DNA of 64,000 nucleotides from Zavarzinella formosa DSM 19928 (GTDB taxonomy: Bacteria; Planctomycetota; Planctomycetia; Gemmatales; Gemmataceae): assembly GCF_000255705.1 (NCBI RefSeq), contig NZ_JH636448.1:256489-320488 (forward strand), in the 5' to 3' direction. A model generated the notes under the pieces. That model was not told the origin of the DNA. It saw nothing but the letters and a program-made list of their open reading frames with translations, and made no database searches. This document shows, one piece after another, positions 59,427-64,000 of the stretch (the first letter of the stretch is position 1; every line of letters starts with the position of its first letter). Position numbers and translations under genes: made by a program.

Positions 59427-59698
59427 AGACGCAGATTTCGAGCCACGAATTCACAAAGTTGATCGTGGCCGAAAAGCTCAACCCACGCGGGCCGGAACGC
59501 ATGGATCTTGGGTTTGCCACACTGGCGAGTCTGTTTGCCAACGCTTACCGGGGCAAGGGGCAATCGACTTCCAAGACGGCCGACTTTATGCCGGACTTCA
59601 TGGGCAATCGGAAGAAGAATCTTGCTGAGCGTATCCGGCAGACCGGCAAGGCGATGGCTGTTTCGCTTGCACGCAACAAGAAGAAAAAGGGAAGCTGA
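58992..59698 (+). CDS. Tail assembly chaperone frameshift fusion (gpGT-like)
   Basis: The heptamer A-AAA-AAC at 59348-59354 is in phase with the G frame. A -1 slip there continues as KKLRDDPEERFWVELSYRYA, then VGELKTQISSHEFTKLIVAE, and ends at 59698, giving a protein of about 235 residues. A 6-bp hairpin CGACCC/GGGTCG (59362-59387) starts 7 bases after the heptamer. Tail phages use this device to make a small fixed fraction of the fusion chaperone, which recruits tail tube to the tape measure. The T domain has no start of its own with a good ribosome binding site. Confidence 0.8.
59348..59387 (+). promoter_or_regulatory. Programmed -1 ribosomal frameshift signal
   Basis: The slippery heptamer AAAAAAC (59348-59354, zero-frame codons GAA-AAA-AAC) is followed by a 7-base spacer and a perfect 6-bp stem CGACCC/GGGTCG (59362-59367 with 59382-59387) enclosing a 14-base loop. 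This is the standard arrangement of tail chaperone frameshift sites. Confidence 0.8.
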
Positions 59699-59701
59699 TC
59701 C

Positions 59702-61708
59702 GTGGCAAATATCGCCTCACTCGCCGTGCAAATTGTCGGCACCACCGGGGGGCTTTCGGCCTCACTGAAGGAGTCGGAAGGGCTCCTGAACAAGTTCCAA
59801 AAGAGCGCGGCGGGCAAGGGTGTTTCTTCTCTTGCAAGCGGCCTCAAGTCGGGCATTGGATCGGCGTTTGACGGTGTTTCTGGAATGATTTCCAAGGCAG
59901 CTCTTTCGCCGCTGACGATGGTTGGCGGTCTGCTCGGGGGCATCGCCGGGATTGGTGGCGTCGCGGAAATCGTGACGCAATCAATCAGCCTCGCGGCCGA
60001 GCTCGAAGACTCGCAAACGACGTTCAAGGTGATGCTCGGAGACATGGGCAAGGCCAAATCCCTGATGGCCGACATCACGGACCTTGCGGCCCGGACGCCC
60101 CTCACCACACAAGAGCTTGTCAAGTCGGGAGGAATGCTGCTTTCGGCCGATGTGAAAGACACCCAAATCGTTCCCACGCTGACGATGCTTGGCGATGTTG
60201 CGGCCGGGGTTAATCAGCCGCTCAATGAGATTGTTTACCTCTACAACCAAGTCCGCACGCAGGGCCGTTTGTACGGGGACGATCTGCGTCAGTTCACGGG
60301 GCGGGGCATCCCCCTCATTTCGGCGTTTGCGTCATCGTTGAATGTGAGCGAATCGGCGGTTAAGGGATTGGTTGAAGAGGGCAAGATCGGCTTTCCTGAG
60401 CTGCAGGCGGCGTTGCTTGGCATCACGTCCAGCGGTGGCAGGTTTTTCGGAATGATGGACGAACGCAGCAAAACATTCTCAGGAATGATGTCAACCCTCA
60501 AGGATAATTGGCAGCAACTTGGGGCGAAGTTCGGCCAGATTTTGATTGAGGAGTTTGACCTCAAGCCACTGATCGAAAAGTTCAGCGTCTTCGCCGGTTC
60601 GGCGAAGGCCGACCTTGATTGGTTTCGTCCGTGGTTCTCCGACGTCAAGGATGGGGCGAAGGCATTGGGGGTGGAGCTCGTCAACGGACTTCAAAGTGCG
60701 GTCGTGTGGATGGCCGCGATAGTGGAGGACGCGAGAGAACTGAAGGATCAGTTCATGAGCATCGCCAGTATGGCCAGAGTTGGCGGCGCCGCCGCCAAGC
60801 TCCTGAACCCCATGCATTTAATCGCCCCGAACGGAACGGCGATAATACGGGACGGCAAAAATCTGTACGCGGAGTACAAGGGCAAATCGCCAGAAGAAAT
60901 TGAAGCCGAAAAGGCCGCACGAGAAGCGAGATTTTCGGGCGCAATGACAGTGAGGATGAAAGAGTTCAAGACGATTGTTGATCGTCTTGCGAATCAATTC
61001 ATCACGGGCATTTCGGGCAGTGTCGAAACACGGAAGGCATTTGACCTCTCGGACGTGGCCAAGGAAATTAGCACCACTTTCAAGCCTGACATGAAGGCTG
61101 GAGGCTATGACCAGCTTGGGTTTGTGATGGGCGGGCTTGGCATGTCCGTTGCAGCCGGCGGCGATTTGATCAAGAGCAAGACAGAAGCTCTTGCGATGGG
61201 CTTCGGCGGGCTCAGTGTTGTTGCCGCGGAGCTGAAAACCAGCATCAACCAACTCAATATCGAGTCCAAAAAGCTGACCGCCGACCAGGTGAAGCATGTT
61301 CGCACGCTCACAGAGGAGATGGACCCCTTCATCAAGATCGGCCGCGAAATGAGCGAGTTGCGAGATATTCGCAAACTTGGAGGCTTCAACAAGGAAGGCG
61401 TCACCGGGCAGTTCTTCGGCTTCGGCCGAGACAAGGAGCAAAAGCTGTTCGACTTCGCCCAAGGAAAGCTCTTTGAGCCGCTAATGAAAGACGTTGCCGA
61501 AGGGAGCAAACTGGCCGCCTCCGCATTAAAGGGAAGCTCCGAAGCTGCGAGCATTATCAACCAAAACAAAACCGACCAGCAACAAAGCGCCCTTGAGCGA
61601 ATGGCTCAGGGGCTTGCGGACGCGAAGGAAATTCAGACGCAACAACGCGACCTGATGAAGCGGTTTGTCGAGTACGCCAGCAAGGCCGGATTGATCGAGG
61701 TCAAATAA
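59702..61708 (+). CDS. Tail tape measure protein
   Basis: This 668-residue protein starts at GTG 59702, 3 nt after the T frame ends. It has a hydrophobic, Gly/Ala-rich segment near residues 60-90 (AALSPLTMVGGLLGGIAGIG) and the tape-measure N-terminal domain (about 95-290: DSQTTFKVMLGDMGKAKSLM, ARTPLTTQELVKSGGMLL, LYNQVRTQGRLYGDDLRQF). Long helical regions follow. Tape measure length scales with tail length; 668 residues would predict a tail of around 100 nm. This is among the longest genes of the prophage portion. Confidence 0.85.
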   Translation: MANIASLAVQIVGTTGGLSASLKESEGLLNKFQKSAAGKGVSSLASGLKSGIGSAFDGVSGMISKAALSPLTMVGGLLGGIAGIGGVAEIVTQSISLAAELEDSQTTFKVMLGDMGKAKSLMADITDLAARTPLTTQELVKSGGMLLSADVKDTQIVPTLTMLGDVAAGVNQPLNEIVYLYNQVRTQGRLYGDDLRQFTGRGIPLISAFASSLNVSESAVKGLVEEGKIGFPELQAALLGITSSGGRFFGMMDERSKTFSGMMSTLKDNWQQLGAKFGQILIEEFDLKPLIEKFSVFAGSAKADLDWFRPWFSDVKDGAKALGVELVNGLQSAVVWMAAIVEDARELKDQFMSIASMARVGGAAAKLLNPMHLIAPNGTAIIRDGKNLYAEYKGKSPEEIEAEKAAREARFSGAMTVRMKEFKTIVDRLANQFITGISGSVETRKAFDLSDVAKEISTTFKPDMKAGGYDQLGFVMGGLGMSVAAGGDLIKSKTEALAMGFGGLSVVAAELKTSINQLNIESKKLTADQVKHVRTLTEEMDPFIKIGREMSELRDIRKLGGFNKEGVTGQFFGFGRDKEQKLFDFAQGKLFEPLMKDVAEGSKLAASALKGSSEAASIINQNKTDQQQSALERMAQGLADAKEIQTQQRDLMKRFVEYASKAGLIEVK

Positions 61709-61710
61709 TC

Positions 61711-62658
61711 ATGGCCGACACGCCGACAGTCATTGACATCATCGAAACCGCCGACGGGGTCGAGGGCACGCTCGACATCCAGACGGGCGACACACGCACA
61801 CGAAGTTTTCGCGTGTTCTTCGAGGGCTTCAACCAGTCAGTGGACGCGGCCAGAAACGCCACGTGCGAAACGAGCATCGTCACGGCGATTCCGGGGTATG
61901 GCGAAAACCACCCGGAAAACTCGTTCATTTATGTGCTGAAGAAATCAGGCAAAGTAACATCGGATTCCAACGGCTCCGCTTGGGATGTGACGGTTGAATA
62001 CGGCGTCCTCACGGCCAACGCCAACCCATCGCCGTCACCATCACCGGCAGGGGCCGACGGAGCGACCGGAGACAGCCCGCCACCCGATCCGGAGACGCCG
62101 CAAAAGTTCTCGATTAACTATTGGACCAAGACGAGCGCCCCCCAGGCTGACATCCTTGGCAACGCGTTTCTAAACGCTGCCTACGACTTTTATGAAACGC
62201 CTCCCACGCGGGAGGATGAATACCTGATGTTCACGGCTGTCCGCACGTCGTCCAAGATGGATTACGATTGGCTGGACAGTCTGAATAACTGCATCAATGT
62301 CGCGGCCCACAAGATCGGCAACAAGACTTACGCGGCCGGAACTTTGAAGGCAAACATCACGGCCGAATGGCCCGGCGGTTCCGACGGGAAATCGTGGACG
62401 GTGACGATTGTTGTGAGGCATGATCCGGACGGGTGGGACTGGCAAATCATCAACGCCGGATTCAACAAGCTGGTTCTCGGTGGAATTGCGGGAATCAAGA
62501 AAGTACCGATCATCCTCAACGGCTACAAGCCGAGCAAGCCGCAATTGCTGGACGCATCGGGCTTCTTGTTGGCTCCCAATGGGAACCCAACCTACAAGAC
62601 GTACCGCAAGCATTACAAGGCTGATTTCGCATACCTTGGCCTCGGATACCCCGCGTGA
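61711..62658 (+). CDS. Tail-tip/baseplate-region protein, unknown function
   Basis: This 315-residue protein follows the tape measure by 2 nt, the position of distal tail proteins. Residues about 100-130 are a Pro/Ser/Gly linker (SPSPSPAGADGATGDSPPPD), which separates two beta-rich domains. The second domain contains WDWQIINAGFNKLVLGGIAG. No known family is recognised. Confidence 0.55.
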   Translation: MADTPTVIDIIETADGVEGTLDIQTGDTRTRSFRVFFEGFNQSVDAARNATCETSIVTAIPGYGENHPENSFIYVLKKSGKVTSDSNGSAWDVTVEYGVLTANANPSPSPSPAGADGATGDSPPPDPETPQKFSINYWTKTSAPQADILGNAFLNAAYDFYETPPTREDEYLMFTAVRTSSKMDYDWLDSLNNCINVAAHKIGNKTYAAGTLKANITAEWPGGSDGKSWTVTIVVRHDPDGWDWQIINAGFNKLVLGGIAGIKKVPIILNGYKPSKPQLLDASGFLLAPNGNPTYKTYRKHYKADFAYLGLGYPA

Positions 62659-63611
62659 AAACCGGCATCGCCCTATCTCAGTCCACCTATGACCGCCTCA
62701 TGCGGATGCTGTCCGCATTCGAGGGCGGGCGCATGGGCAACGGCGGCGATGGTGTGTTCCCGCAAGAGCCGGAACTTGTCCTCCTGGCCGTCGCATCGTC
62801 GACCATCGGAACATACGGCTACCCCGCAAAATACCAGATATTCGACGAATCAACAGGAGCATGGGCCAACGACGATGGCCGTCCCGAAACCGTCTACCTG
62901 AACGACGTGGCCGCAACCCCGCTGAAGTCAGGCGAGCAATATTTCGCCCGCTTCTCCGGTTTTCGCGGCGATGCGTTGGAGTCGGTTTACACGGTTGTTC
63001 ACCCGCTGCCCCTGATCCCCGACACAGCCCACGATGTGAAGGGCAAGATCAATCTTCTGGGTCAGCACTTGGGCAACGGATCAAAGGGTGTCGATTCGTT
63101 GTGGGTGGGAATCTATGACCGGAGCGACGGGGCATTATTTGCCAATTCGTCGGGGGCGATCTGGGTGACCGGCAAGACGGCCGGCGTGCCCAACAGCGGC
63201 GAGTTGCAGACCGGAGCTTTTACCAGCATTCTTTCCGGCGTCGGGGCAAATGCCCAAGCCAAGGCATACACGGACGGGTCGAGATACGGCTGGAACTTCC
63301 TGACGAATGGCGGGACCGGCGGTGGCTACCAGTCAATATTCACGGCCGTTTACGGAGCTTCCGGCAATTCGCTGATTAGCACGGACAACATCTCGCTCGC
63401 TCAAAACTGCCACGCTCGAACCTATTCGGTCAAGTATGGAATCCTGACCTTCGCCGGTGATAGCTCGATTGGATTCGACCCGGCATCCGGTGTCAACCAG
63501 ACTCGCGGATTGAATTTCGTCCACGGTATTTACATCGGCGGGGACATGGTGATTTCCTACGTGGACATCGCCGGTGGCAACACGATCACTTTCGGTTCGA
63601 CAACTCGCTAA
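62655..63611 (+). CDS. Tail-region protein, unknown function
   Basis: This 318-residue protein is coupled to the previous gene (GTGA). It has a short helical start followed by a beta-rich body with many Gly/Asn/Thr (GWNFLTNGGTGGGYQSIFTA, GIYIGGDMVISYVDIAGGN), as in tail fibre or tip proteins. It precedes the collagen-like gene. No family is recognised. Confidence 0.5.
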   Translation: MKTGIALSQSTYDRLMRMLSAFEGGRMGNGGDGVFPQEPELVLLAVASSTIGTYGYPAKYQIFDESTGAWANDDGRPETVYLNDVAATPLKSGEQYFARFSGFRGDALESVYTVVHPLPLIPDTAHDVKGKINLLGQHLGNGSKGVDSLWVGIYDRSDGALFANSSGAIWVTGKTAGVPNSGELQTGAFTSILSGVGANAQAKAYTDGSRYGWNFLTNGGTGGGYQSIFTAVYGASGNSLISTDNISLAQNCHARTYSVKYGILTFAGDSSIGFDPASGVNQTRGLNFVHGIYIGGDMVISYVDIAGGNTITFGSTTR

Positions 63612-63627
63612 TCATTAAGGAATTCGC

Positions 63628-64000
63628 ATGTCTGCACGCACGTTGACAATGGTTCTTTCCGGCGCGGGTGGCGGTACGTTTGAGTTCGCCAAAAACAATC
63701 TCGGGGCCACGGTCGACCCGACCGTGACGGACGACGATTCCAAGGGCTATGCACAGACTTCGCAGTGGGTGAACACGACCAGCAATATCTCGTTTGTCTG
63801 CACGGACAATGCGACGGGCGCGGCCGTGTGGGTGCAAAACGGGCCGGGTGCGACGGGGCCGACCGGCCCGACCGGAGCGACGGGGGCCACGGGTCCGACA
63901 GGTCCAACCGGAGCCACAGGCGCGACGGGTCCGACAGGTCCGGCCGGGGCCAATGGCTCGCCCATGAACTGGCGAGGCGCGTACAGCGGGGCAACCGCCT
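63628..64000 (+). CDS. Collagen-like tail fibre protein (partial)
   Basis: The gene starts at ATG 63628 and runs off the right edge. After about 70 residues it enters Gly-x-y repeats ([18 protein letters not shown] and similar, about codons 72-110) typical of phage collagen-like fibres that trimerise. The N-terminal part should attach to the tail; the missing C-terminus probably binds the host surface. The repeats are coded with mixed codons, so they are not a recent simple expansion. Confidence 0.7.
   Translation, partial: MSARTLTMVLSGAGGGTFEFAKNNLGATVDPTVTDDDSKGYAQTSQWVNTTSNISFVCTDNATGAAVWVQNGPGATGPTGPTGATGATGPTGPTGATGATGPTGPAGANGSPMNWRGAYSGATA

Overview
The window looks like a chromosome segment of a planctomycete, most likely Gemmata-like. 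Supporting points are the GC-rich codon use, a TIGR02996-type planctomycete domain, a mitochondrial-like (spd-type) EF-G, a G8-domain secreted protein, a ceramidase-like hydrolase, and several mandelate racemase/muconate lactonizing enzymes. The assignment is an inference from gene content. No rRNA or species marker is present.

Region 1 (1-14750) is a catabolic island. After a partial zinc-ribbon membrane protein, a plus-strand operon (1034-4057) encodes an aspartoacylase-like deacylase, an enolase-superfamily dehydratase/racemase and a creatininase-family amidohydrolase. A hicB-hicA pair on the minus strand follows, in which the toxin gene carries a premature stop. Next is a second, related enolase-superfamily gene (4544). 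A tight five-gene minus-strand operon (11815 down to 5665) encodes MFS transporter, galactonate-dehydratase-like enzyme, DapA/KDG-aldolase-like lyase, second MFS transporter and ceramidase-like hydrolase: import, dehydrate, cleave. Divergent from it are a dimethylformamidase-like protein and a muconate-lactonizing/N-acyl-amino-acid-racemase-like enzyme.

Region 2 (14752-27620) holds mixed chromosomal genes: a serine beta-lactamase-like/VanX dipeptidase fusion, a cupin, a DUF3817-like membrane protein, the G8 protein, EF-G, family I pyrophosphatase, the GDP-mannose dehydratase/reductase pair for a deoxyhexose, a small c-type cytochrome and a Cys-rich exported protein. A 49-bp-arm inverted repeat built from 8-bp units lies between EF-G and pyrophosphatase.

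Region 3 (27872 to beyond 64000) is a siphovirus-type prophage inserted downstream of tRNA-Pro(GGG); its right end is outside the window. Order: integrase; a promoter with an internal operator-like palindrome; early small genes and HTH proteins; a minus-strand two-gene cassette; a recombination module (YqaJ exonuclease, partner protein, SMC-like ATPase); a DUF5131 radical-SAM protein; a replication module (organizer plus DnaC-like loader); a cytosine methyltransferase with a long second reading frame inside it; PD-(D/E)XK and MazG-like enzymes; a sigma-like protein; HNH nuclease; terminases, portal, S49 protease, HK97 capsid, connectors, tail tube, a frameshifted tail chaperone pair, tape measure and tail-tip/fibre genes. 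Two sets of AACGTCTCG iterons, mostly 18-19 bp apart, lie upstream of two excisionase-like genes. No lysis genes are visible before the window ends.
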